From Stephanodiscus triporus (lineage: Eukaryota > Bacillariophyta > Thalassiosirophyceae > Thalassiosirales > Thalassiosiraceae): DNA of 40,218 bases. Under the pieces are notes generated by a model, which was not told where the DNA came from, made no database searches, and saw only the letters and a program-made list of their open reading frames with translations. The stretch lies in contig JALLAZ010006326.1 in assembly GCA_036939755.1 (NCBI GenBank), forward strand, positions 1 through 40,218. The letters run 5' to 3'. This document shows, piece by piece, positions 9,544-20,046 of this stretch (the stretch's first letter is position 1; every line of letters begins with the position of its first letter). The translations under genes were made by a program, and so were the position numbers.

Positions 9544-12500
9544 ATGGCCATCACAAGTCATGAATCCGTCCTCACTGCTCTGGTACAACGCTCCAACCGA
9601 TACTCGAATCGAGGTAAAATCAGGGGAGTAGATGACAACTTAGTAGCCTGGACTCTTGACGAGACAGGAACGGTGGATACTTCCTTTTTATGTCATAATT
9701 ACGAAAATAACGAGCGATTAGCGCTCGCAGAACAACAAGAAGGGATTAGAGTTTCAGACTTGGGTTTCGTGGATGAGGTATTACAAATACACGGGGTTGC
9801 CCCAACGAGCAAGCCCGAGGGGGTGATTAGGCTAATTTACGAGAACGTCAACGGGTTGAGTAATAAGTTATGTAATAACGAAAAGGTGGAAAGGGCGAAA
9901 GAAATCCATGACGACTTGGAAGTCGATCTGGTAGCATATAATGAACATCGTTTGAACATGAGAAGTAAGAGTAACATAAACGGATTCAACCAATTGTTCA
10001 AGGGTGGAGAGGCGTCAATACAATCGGTGGTGGCACACAATGTACATGAAAACATCGGGCGCGTGCAGGAAGGCGGCACGAGTGTAATGGCCTTCGGACC
10101 GGTGACAGAGTATCTCGAGCGAGACGAGCCTGGTAAAGACGAAACTGGCCTAGGTCGGTGGGCAGTCATGACATTTAAGGGGGACGCGGGGCGTACCCGA
10201 GTTGTCTGTGGATATAACCCATGCTATAATTCCCGGCCAGATAGCAGCACCACTTACCAACAACACAGGCGGTACTTTATATCCCAGAAGAAAGACCTTA
10301 CCTGCCCCAGGACAAGGTTCCGCGAAGATTTGATAGCCCAGCTGGTCAAATGGAGAGAGGAGGGGGATAGGTTGATTGTGTGCCTCGACACAAATGAACA
10401 CATTTATCAAAAAGCCCTAGGCAAAGCCCTCACTGACGCCGACGGTCTGGCGATGAAGGAGGTCGTAGGAGAATTTACGGGGAAGGCCATTGGCACAACC
10501 TTCTTTAGGGGATCAAAACCAATTGACGGAGTATGGGCCACATCCGATATCACTATCAGTAACGCAGTGATCATGCCGGCAGGGTACGGAATAGGAGACC
10601 ACCGGCTATTCGTTATTGATATGGTAGCGATGGATATCATTGGTGCGACGCCTCCAAAGGTGATACGTCCACCGTCACGGAAACTGAACACTAGGATTCC
10701 CAACGCCGCAGCAACATATTCCCGCCTGCTGGAAGAACAGATAATTAAACATAGGTTAATTGAGAGAGTCGGGGAAGCACATTCCAAGAGCAAATCAGGG
10801 CGGTCGCTTGAGAAGAAACTTAATCGTCTGGACGCGGAATTAGGGACATACATGAAACATGCCGAAAAACACTGTAGGAAAATAAAGTCAGGAAGAATCC
10901 CTTTCTCCCCAGAAGCTGCCCTATGGATCCGGCGATCTCAGACCTACCGGTCCCTACTACGCTACCATGCAGGTAGGGTCCGGAACCGAGGCAATTTGAA
11001 ACGCGCAGCACGTCGGTGTGGTATACCCGACGCCCTCTCTCTCTCGATTAGGGAGATTCACCTCCGCTTGAGGGTATGTGTAAGCAAATGTGAGTACTTT
11101 CGACGTAACGGGAAGTATTACCGACGGAAACACCTGTACGCACGTTTGGAAGTGGCGAAAGAAAAAGAAGACGAAGAGGCTGCAAAGCAAATTCTAGCGA
11201 TAATCCAAAGAGAAAAGGATAAAAGTTTCTGGCGGCGGTTAAGTTATTCACTGGGGACACCTCGTGGACGACCATGTTTTGGAGTACAGGTACCACAGCA
11301 GGACGGCACAGTCCAAGAGTACCAGGGTCAGGCAGAATTAAACGAGGCAATATGGGAAAATATTCATAGAAAACGATTTCGACTAGCGGAGTCAGCCCCC
11401 CTGTGCAGAGGGATGTTAAGGGGGACCTTTGGATATAATGCTATCTGTCAAACCTCTCAAATGATATTAGATGGGACATATGAATATCCCCTTGATTTCG
11501 ACGAATCTACTAAGGAGATCCTTCGGGAATGCGCCGCAATTAGACTACGGATCCCCAAAGGGTCAGTCAACTCTCTGATAACGAGAGCAGATTGGGACAA
11601 CCATTGGTCTAAGGCTGATGAGAACACGTCATCGTCACTCTCCGGGCGTCATTTTGGTCATTACAAGGCTGGCTTACGATCGGCATACGTTTCCCATCTC
11701 CAGGCGCTTTTGGCAACGCTGACGATTCGACGTGGGCTTGTCCTTGACCGGTGGTCGCAGGGTTTGTCGGTAATGTTAGAAAAGATTTACGGATGCTCCC
11801 TCATCACTAAGCTGCGTTCGATTCTTCTGATGGAGGCTGACTTCAACGCCACAAACAAGACTGTATATGGAGTTCGGATGCTGCATAACGTCCGTAAGTA
11901 TCAACTTATGCCAGAGGAGATTTATAGCGAACGGAATCGACTCGCGGATGACGGCACCTTATCTAAGGTATTGTTCTTCGACATCGCCCGGCAACTCCGC
12001 CGGCCGGCGGGACTGGCTTCAGTGGACGCTGACAATTGTTATGATCGCATCGCCCATCCAATGGCGTCGATGGTGTTCCAAGCCTTCGGCGTTCCTACCG
12101 GCCCGGTCCGTTCAATGCTCACCACAATCCAAGAAATGCGTTTCTTCCTCCGTACAGGCTTCGGGGATTCGGCAGGCTATGCTGGGGGCGAAAAGGGTTC
12201 ATCGATAGACATAATTAAGAACCAAGGGATCTGTCAGGGAAATGGGGCTTCCCCAGCGACATGGACAGTTGTGACTATCCCAATGATCTCTGCACATAAA
12301 AAGAAGGGCCACGGGGCTCACTTTCTCACCCCACTGACACAAACTCCCTGTCACCTAGCAGGCGGTATGTTCGTCGACGACAACGATCTATTTCACTTGG
12401 ACATGCGAAAAAATGAATCAACAGTGGACGCACATCATTGCCTACAGGATAGTGTGATTAGTTGGGGCAACCTACTGAACGCCACTGGAGGGGCACTGAA

Positions 12501-15338
12501 ACCGGAGAAATGCTCCTTTTACCTAATCTCCTTCCGATGGAAAGCAGATGGCACCTGGATGTACGACTTCAACGAAGCGAACCCAGAATTCGAGATGGGG
12601 GTCCCCACGGTGGATGGATCCTTGGTAGGGATAGAGCATCTCTCGGTCCAAAAGGCGATAAAAACACTGGGATCGATGACATGCCCATCAGGGTGTTACT
12701 CCGCTGCTATCGATAGGATGAAGTTGCAAGGACAAGAGTGGATTGAGAGAGTCCTCGCTAGCAAACTTAGCCGACGGAATGTGCTGTTTATGGTTGATTG
12801 CCAACTTTGGCCGCGCGTGGGGTACGGCATTTGCAACAATACGGCGCCATGGAAGGTGCTCAATAATTGCATGCAACGAGTTTATTGGCAGTTACTTCCT
12901 CGTGGAGGAGTTCGGCGGTCGGCCCCAGTGGCGCTCCGCCAACTGGACAGGGGATTTTATGGTATTGGATGCCCCCACCCTGGAGTGGAATGCCTAGTCG
13001 AACAACTTAACAAGCTCCTGATACACTACGGCTGTAAATCCGGACTCGGTCTGGAAATGCAGGTATCCATGGAGGCCCTCATAACTGAGCTTGGATTATC
13101 CCTTCAACCCTTCCAAGAATCATTCGAAATGTATGGCAAGGGGATAACCAACTCCTGGCTGAAGTCAGTATGGGAGAAAGTGTCGTTGTTCAAAGTGAAG
13201 GTGGAGATCTCCCCTCTCGCGGTACTGGTTCCCAGAGAGGGTGATAAGTGGTTCATGCAGGCGGTTAAGGATGCTGGGGTCACAGACTCAGATGAATGGT
13301 GGATTATTAATCGTTTCCGCTGCCACCAACAGGTCCTGTTCTTATCGGACGTGCTGGATGCAGGAGGGAGGAGTTTGGACAAAAAATATCTATCGCTGCG
13401 GGAGGATCACGAGGTTTGGTCAACGATAATTTTCCCATTAGAGAAACCACCTCAAAGGCATGTGGCTATATGGCGCCGGGTGTTATATTCTCTCGCTCCT
13501 CGAGGCCGAGTGCAAAATCGGGTCGGAAAATTTGTTGGACGAAGTCACAAAATCTGGGAGTGGAGATATCATGCCTCCACAAACAGGCTCCTTCATCTAA
13601 AAGGTGCGGTTATGGATATTTACGGCCCCTCGGCGATCCCTGTATACGCGAACCGGCCAAACTTTTGGACACGGTCAAGGATAGACGTGGCTCCAGAAGA
13701 TATAGGAGACATATGCTCAGTGAAGTCAGTGGCATTGGCGGTGTATAGTATTCTCACGACGGCGTCCGCCGCCGCACCCCCTGATCCGCCAGCTAACTTC
13801 TTGGGGGTCTTGCACGAATGGAAGGACACGTGGTTGTGGGATAACCTAACAATCCTGGGGGAGCCATCTTGGGTGGAAGACGCCATCAAGGACAAGTCCC
13901 TTGTAGCGGTCACGGATGGGTCATACATTAAAGAGATGTACCCGCAGATAAACTCAGCAGCCTTTGTCCTGGAATGTACGAAAGGGCGGGGGCGTCTATG
14001 GGGCGCCTTTGTGGAACACACCCCGGATGCATGTAGTTACCGAGGGGAACTATTAGGTCTCATGGCCATCCATCTCATTCTTCGGGCAGTGAATGCGGTA
14101 TCAGGGCATTGAAAAAAGTCAGGGATCTGCCCCCGTATCGTATCCCAACGAAGTGCAGTCACTCTGATATTCTCAAGAATATTATGTTAAGTTGCGACAC
14201 CTTATCATTCTCACGGCAGTATTCCCACGTCAAGGCCCATCAGGATGACCATCGATCTTACTCCTTACTATCCCGGGAAGCTCAGCTCAACTGCCAGATG
14301 GACTACCTGGCCAAGTGTGCAATCCACGAAAACGCCGCTCCCTACGAAACCCCTACCCGTCGTCTTCCTCTTGAGCCTATTTGCGCATTTCTCGGACGGA
14401 ACAAGCTTACCTCAGACAGGGCCGACCGTTTGCGTTTTTGGGCACACAAGCAATTGGCTAAGTCTCACTTCCATGAAAAGAGTATTCTCCTTGCTCATCA
14501 ATTCGATAAGGTGGACTGGGACTCGGTTCATACGGCTCTCAGACGCGTTCCTAGGATGTTCCAAATATGGGCCTGTAAACAAGTCATGGACATCGCTCCG
14601 GCTAATGGAAACCGGCCATGGGAACGTGACTTGTGCCCCCGATGCCCTAGCTGCGCGCAGGAGCGTGAGACGTGCGAACATATTCTTTTTTGTAATTACG
14701 AAGGTAGGGTTGATGTCTTACTAAAATCGATCGAGTTATTATCCTCATGGATGTCAGAGGTGGACACAGACCCGGTTCTAAGGGACAGCATAGTGGAGTA
14801 CGCGAGGGGGCGAGGGAGTATCACGATGTCTGAAATATGCTCTTCTCAGGGTGAGAGATATCGTTTGATGGCTAGGGATCAAGATGACATTGGGTGGCGT
14901 CGGTTTATGGAGGGAATGATATGTCAAAGGGTGAGGGCAATACAAACGGAGTACTCAGCGATAGAAGGGTCCAACATCTCACCTGACCAGTGGGCCGCGG
15001 GCGTTGTAATTAAATTGTTAGAGGTAACTCACGGTCAGTGGCTGTATCGATGCGTTCAAGTACATGATAAGGTACAAGGTACAATGGTAACCCAGCGGAA
15101 GGAAGAGCTGCAGCGGGAAATAGAGGAGCAGCGGGAGAGGGGATTTGAAGGTTTGCTCGAAGAAGATCAATTCTTGGGGGAAGTCAATCTCGACGATTTG
15201 GAATCGTCTTCCGGGGAACGCCAAGAATATTGGCTAGTAGCTGTGCGCGCGGCGCGGGAGGCTAGATTACTCCGGGATGGAGTTCACCAGACCACGGGTT
15301 GCGGGGCGGATGCGCAAGATGGGCAACTTATTACTTGA
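9544..15338 (+). pseudogene. Retrotransposon ORF2 (endonuclease, reverse transcriptase, RNase H) broken by a frameshift
   Basis: First frame 9544-14112 (1522 residues), then continuation in the -1 frame to 15338. Domains in order: AP-like endonuclease (about residues 95-355; IYENVNGL, AYNEHR, CLDTNEH, DGVWA, GIGDHR), a basic linker, then reverse transcriptase with motif A ASVDADNCYDR (about 826), QGNGASPATW, and the catalytic FVDDND (about 942). RNase H begins at TDGSYIKEM (about 1457) and reaches RGELLGLMAIHL. It then hits a stop at 14110, while the other frame continues with CGIRALKKV, HSDILKNIM, HVKAHQDD and LNCQMDYLAK. The tail contains a zinc-type C-x2-C-x11-H-x3-C motif (CPRCPSCAQ...H...C). 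The junction looks like a small deletion that removed part of RNase H together with the reading frame. Endonuclease and RT catalytic residues appear intact. Confidence 0.88.
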
Positions 15339-15387
15339 CTCTTACCCTGTTCAATCAGGGAGACGGGCTTTCAATAGCCTGTCGTTC

Positions 15388-15405
15388 CAAGACAGGTATG
15401 TCTTG
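15388..15405 (+). other. Stem-loop in the retroelement 3' untranslated region
   Basis: CAAGACA (15388-15394) and TGTCTTG (15399-15405) form a perfect 7-bp stem closed by GGTA, about 50 nt after the last stop codon. Many LINEs use a 3' stem-loop that the element's reverse transcriptase recognises; a similar role here is inference. Confidence 0.5.
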
Positions 15406-15788
15406 AAGGAGAGCAGCCCTCTCACGCGGTTCCGACTGCGACGCTGTTTGGTGGACACACCCTCGGCGTATAAAGACCCCTACAAAGGTGCAAACGGTCT
15501 AGGTAGTATTAAAACGTTACCTAATTTCTCAAGTTGTTCTGTTCTGTTCATGTTGTTCGTTCGGACGCGAATGTGAGCACTTGGGTTGCGGCTGTTTGCA
15601 ACAAAATCGCGCAAAACAAAGACGAAAAAAAAAAGAAAAATAGGAAAAAATAAACGCCGGCCGGTCCGAAAAACAATTCTTTCCAACGGATCTATTTATT
15701 TTTCGTGCATTTTTGTTTCCATAAACAAAATCCAAAATCACAGCGTGTCAGGGTAGACCGTCATCATCATCTCATCCCTTCTCAAGCC
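15406..15788. other. Retroelement tail and cullin promoter region
   Basis: The left part is the remaining 3' untranslated region of the retroelement. An A-rich tract at about 15628-15652 is the likely end. The right part, with TTTATTTTTCGTGC at about 15690-15705, must hold the leader of the cullin gene. I see no other gene. The cullin reading frame is open to 15705, but the first ATG is at 15789. Confidence 0.5.
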
Positions 15789-16766
15789 ATGTCGTCGTCG
15801 TCCGGGCCGAGGATCGTAATCGTCCCCAACAAGAAGAAGAAGAAGACCACTACCGCCGCCGCGGCGTCGTCGTCGTCGTCGTCGATGATCCCGACGAAGG
15901 GTCGCGCCGGCGGTCCGCCGAGCCCCACCGCCGTAATCGCGTGTCCGGGGGACGGCGGCGTCGCCGCCGCCGCCGCCCCCCCCCCCGCCGACGTCCGTCG
16001 TCGTCGTCCGGGGGGAGGGCGAATCACTAGCAGCGGCGGCGGCGGCAGGCCCGGGAGCGGCGCCGTGCTCATCCGACCGTTCTCCAGGCCGCCCGTCCTC
16101 CCTCCCGACTTTTACGAGTCGTCCCTCGATTCGTTGCGTCGATCGCTCGACGGGATCCTCCTTGCCGTGGGAGGGACGACGAATCCCGCCCCCGCCTTCG
16201 ATGGCGGCGGCGGCAGTGGTCGTGCCCTCTCCCAACCCCATCTCCTCCCCTCGAGGGAGGAGCTTTACCGTTCCGTCGAGGACCTCAGGGTTCACGGCCA
16301 CGGTACGAGGCTGTACCTCGACGTGGCGAGGATGATGGACGGCGCGGCGATGGGGGCGATCCGTCGCCTCGCCGCTACTGCCACTCCGTCGTCGTCGTCG
16401 TCGTCGGTGGACGACGTCGTCACGGGAGGGGAGGGGGGGGTGGGCGGCATCGTCGGGCGCGCGATCATCGACGCATACGTCGATCCCGCCTCCGGTCTCG
16501 TGGGATACGATCCATGCCACCTCGCGTACGATCCTGCGGAGGGGGGGGGGGGGGACGAATGCGCGATGCGACGGCACGCCCTCCTGAGACGCGCGCGTCG
16601 GGAGCTTAGATCGTCGTACCTCGAGCGGTACCTGACGTACGTCAGGTCGATATTCCTCGTCCTCGACGGGGCGTACGCGTTTCGATCGGACGTCGTCCTC
16701 GGGGAGATCGGATGCGACGACTCGCGCCGCCGTCGCGGACGGACGACGACGATCTCGTCGTCGTCC

Positions 16767-16798
<32 letters not shown>

Positions 16799-16805
16799 GT
16801 CGTCC

Positions 16806-16837
<32 letters not shown>

Positions 16838-19466
16838 GTCGTCGTGGGTCCCGACGCCCCCGGATGGGAGGGTGATGGAACGATCCGCGGCGTCCGGGGG
16901 GTCGGGCTCCGACTCGCGTATGTGGGGACTACGGGACGTCGGCATCGCCTGCCTACGTCGGCACGCTACGACGTCGCCCCCGGGATACCTCCCGGTCCTC
17001 ACGGCGCTGATCGTAGCGACCGCGCGAGCGGTCCTTTCCGAGTACGATCGCGACGACGGCGACGACGGCGGCGACGCTTCCCCCCCCCCCTTCCCCGCCG
17101 CGTCGTCGTCGTCGTCGTCTTCGTCGTCGTCCGCGGCGTTCGACGCGCGTCCGCTGGCGCGGGACTGCGTCCGCACGATAATCGACCTCGGATCCCTGTC
17201 GTCGCTGCTGGAGGAGCTCGTCGTCATCGCGTCGTGCCGATTCGGTACGGAGGGCGAATCGTGGAAGATCGCGTTGCGCGAGGGGGGGGGGAGGACGGCG
17301 TCGGAATTCCTCGCGTACGTCGAGCGTAGGCTCAGGCGGGGAGTGTCGCTCGCGGATTACTACCTCCCGGGTTCGGGAGGCGCCGACGGCGTCGCCGCGC
17401 TCAGGGGACTTTCGAGGCTCGGTCGACTCTCGGGCGCGATGTCGCCCCTGTCGTCGTCGTCGTCGTCGTCGTCGGGGGACGACAATGTGGTCTGGTCCCC
17501 CGCCGACGACTCCTACCGCAGGATATTCCCGGCAATTATCGAGAGGCGTCTTTTGGGACCTAACCTCTCGGTTCCAGGCTCGGGGGTATTGGAACCGCGG
17601 CACCTCTTCCCCATATTGGACGACGATGCGGGAGGGGTCGGGGGTGACATGGCGTGGAAGTCGTCCCCACCGGGGGTGGGGTCGGGAAGCAAGACCTACG
17701 AGGATGCCAGGCGGCTGTACGGACTCTGTTGGAGGATGACGGCATCGTCGGCATTACCCGGGAGCGACCCGACGCCGACGTCATCGGCCTCGGCGCTGGA
17801 TCTACTCCGCGTGGCCTTTGGCAAGTACGGACGCATCAGGGGCCACGAGATCGTGCAGCAGGGCCTTCCAAAGCTGTCACCGGACGGCACCCCCATTGCC
17901 AACAACAACGTCAACCTGAAGGACATGGAGAAGAGGGTCGTCCCCGACTTGCTCGCGTTCAGGAAGCACCTGTGTTCCCTCCACGCCGTGGCCTTTCGTG
18001 GAGACGAGTCGTTCGGCGCCGCGTTCCGTTCGATACTCGACGATGTTCTGAACGGTTCGGCGTCGGGATCGTCGCTGTTGGACGACGTTGACTCCGAGGG
18101 GGGACGCCGCACAGCCGAATTGCTCGCCAAGCACGTGGACATAAGGTTCAAGGATGCCAAGGCCTCCGCGGGATTATTGGGGGGGGGCTCCGTGATGAAC
18201 ACGGCAATCGCCACGGACGTCAATGAGTCGTTCCAGAACGAGATTTTCGTCCTATTTCGCCATCTGCACTCGAAGGACGTATTTGAGGCTTTCTACAAAC
18301 GCGAGCTCGCGAAGCGGCTGTTGACCGGCCGCGCCGTTTCCACCGACATGGAATGGAGCTTCCTGACGAAGCTCAAGGCGGAGTGCGGTTCATCATACAC
18401 GAGCAAGATGGAGGGAATGTTTGCGGATATGGAATTGAGCAGGGATATAATGGCTAGCTACGCGGCTTATTCCGCCGGTAGTGCCGCTGCCACCCCAGCA
18501 GCGGCTGGTGATGTTTTTTCATTGGGCAAGATGGTGGATATGGACGTGCAACTTTTGACGACGGGTTTTTGGCCGGTCTATCCGCAATATGCAAATATCA
18601 TTCTTCCGCCGGAGCTGTTGGCGCTACAGACAAAGTTTGAGAATTACTATAATATAAAATATCAGGGGAGGAGAATAACTTGGTGAGTGATAGCCTTTTG
18701 TTGGACGGTCGTCTGACATTGTTTCGTTCTAATTGTCGCCTCCGATTCACTCTCTATTTACGCTAGGCAATATTCGTTGGGCAATTGTATTGTCAAGGCA
18801 TCTTTCCCGAAGTCGATTGGGCCGAAAGAGCTCATTGTGAACTTGTGCCAGTGTCTAGTGCTGCTTTGCTTCAAACACTGTGATGGTTTGGATGGACTGG
18901 GATTTACGCTTGACGAAATCATGAAGAAGACGGGCATTGACGACAGACCCGAGCTGGAGCGAGTGTTGCTGTCCTTGAGCATGGGAAGGGATGGGACACG
19001 CGTACTGAGGAAGGTGGACTACGACTCCCCGACCCAACCTATATCGCCATCCTCCAAATCACCAATCAGTAACAACAAAGATGTTGATTCCCCCCAAAAG
19101 GCCAAAAAGCAGCGAGTCCGACGCAATGTTGGCCAGTACGATCGATTCCTCTTCAATGCATCGTTCACATCCAACCAACGACGTATCCGCATTACTAACA
19201 TCACAATGAAGGAAACTTCCGAGGAACGGACTAAAACTCACGCGGCGGTGAGCAAGGATCGGCTGTACTTCATCGACGCGGCGTGCGTTCGGATCATGAA
19301 GGCGCGGAAGACGATTGATCACCGCGACCTGATTGGTGAGGTGATGTCGCAGCTGAAATTCCCGGCATCATCAGCAGACATCAAGAAGCGGATCGAGAGT
19401 TTGATCGAGAGAGAGTACATGGAAAGGGTAGAGGGAGATCGATCGAAGTACAAATATCTGGCATAA
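15789..19466 (+). CDS. CUL4: Cullin, CUL4-like scaffold of a CRL ubiquitin ligase, two exons
   Basis: Spliced CDS 15789-18682 joined to 18767-19466; the 84-bp phase 2 intron (GTGAGT...GCTAG) rebuilds RRITW|QYSLGN. Product 1197 residues, against about 750-900 for usual CUL4. After a low-complexity Ser/Ala/Pro-rich start, AVLIRPFSRPPVLPPDFYES and LPSREELYRSVEDLRVH match the beginning of the CUL4 N-terminal repeats. The conserved core includes KDVFEAFYKRELAKRLL, KLKAECGSSYTSKMEGMFAD and TGFWPVYP. The C-terminal winged helix has the neddylation segment ACVRIMKARKTIDHRDLI and ends KKRIESLIEREYMERV. CUL4 bridges RBX1-E2 with DDB1 adaptors in the nucleus for DNA repair and replication control. Excess length comes from Ser, Asp and Gly runs inside the N-terminal repeats. 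The assignment to CUL4 rather than CUL3 rests on the N-terminal match. Confidence 0.92.
16758..16846. repeat. TCG/TCC trinucleotide repeat encoding poly-Ser in the cullin
   Basis: An almost pure run of TCGTCG and TCCTCG units encodes more than 25 consecutive serines in the cullin N-terminal half. Shorter TCG runs encoding Ser occur at about 15869, 16388, 17103 and 17450. The same run is open on the opposite strand as Asp/Glu and as Val/Leu in a third frame, which explains several spurious open frames. Confidence 0.9.
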
Positions 19467-19658
19467 GGACTATAATTATTCAAAATAAATAGACATTTGA
19501 GTATCTGTAGTCCCCAACGAGGACAAAGGACACAATCTAGCTCCTAACCTTGGTCTTCTCGAGCTTTTTCTTCAGTGGCAACTTCAATCTCAACCTTGAA
19601 TTCATTTTTCGTTCAAGTGCTTCGGAACGCATAGTGGTTCGGATCCTTCATTCTTTTT

Positions 19659-19904
19659 TCAGGGATCGTTAAAGGTAGAAGGCAAGAGGATAATACCATC
19701 GACCACTATTTGGATGGATGATTCCACGTTTTGGACATGCAGTGCAGTGCAATCAGATTTCTTTGACCAATCACTATCCCATTTGAATGATTCCTTGTAG
19801 TCATATACTGTGCGGCGAAACCATAGCTGCTTCCTGGTGACAAAGAGGTAAGCACTCCATCCCATCTCATCATGGGGGATAGCTTCACCACCTTTGTCTT
19901 CCAT
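19659..19904 (-). CDS. Hypothetical small ORF, possibly a fragment
   Basis: 81 residues from ATG at 19904; unrecognised. The composition is protein-like, with several Trp and Tyr (GWSAYLFVTRKQLWFRRTVY), and the frame reads sensibly upstream of the ATG (STISIYDSSVQPLLG) for about 25 codons, up to a 7-C run. This suggests a remnant of a longer coding sequence. It lies beyond the end of the degenerate gene at 20047-22434 and in another frame, and could be its displaced C-terminal part. The rest of 19467-20046 shows only the cullin 3' flank and a GC-poor spacer. Confidence 0.3.
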   Translation of the reverse strand: MEDKGGEAIPHDEMGWSAYLFVTRKQLWFRRTVYDYKESFKWDSDWSKKSDCTALHVQNVESSIQIVVDGIILLPSTFNDP

Positions 19905-20046
19905 GCCTAGTAAAGGTTGGACGCTTGAATCATATATAGAAATGGTGGATGGGAGAGGAGTGTTGGGGGGGCGGCATGATCGGCATCAGCAGGTGCAGTG
20001 AGAGGGAGAAGACTGTATACTAGAGTAATTATTTATGATGAATTCA

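Larger units (their letters stand above)
5963..15620 (+). mobile_element. Non-LTR (LINE-like) retrotransposon, about 9.6 kb, ends approximate
   Basis: A single plus-strand unit holds leader ORFs, an ORF1 with a charged coiled-coil start, and an ORF2 with AP-type endonuclease, reverse transcriptase, RNase H and a C-terminal Cys/His motif. No long terminal repeats are visible. The 3' side after the last stop (15338) contains a stem-loop (15388-15405) and an A-rich tract (about 15628-15652, mainly AAAA/GAAAA units) that could be the degenerate tail. I compared both flanks by eye for a target-site duplication and found none I trust, so both ends are approximate. Codon usage and GC content are well below those of the flanking host exons. 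The insertion lies between the 5' ends of two divergent host genes, the transporter and the cullin. Confidence 0.85.

Noticed and set aside
14085..14112. Programmed -1 frameshift between RT and the RNase H tail
   Set aside because: No X-XXY-YYZ slippery heptamer before the stop, and the RNase H core looks shortened at the junction; a deletion explains it better.
5626..15740. Possible target-site duplication AAAATCACA on both sides of the retroelement
   Set aside because: A 9-bp AT-rich match (about 5626 and 15734) lying away from the likely tail; too weak to define the ends.
16292..17227. Long minus-strand open frame rich in Asp/Glu
   Set aside because: It is antisense to the cullin poly-Ser region; TCG repeats have few stops in any frame. 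No domain.
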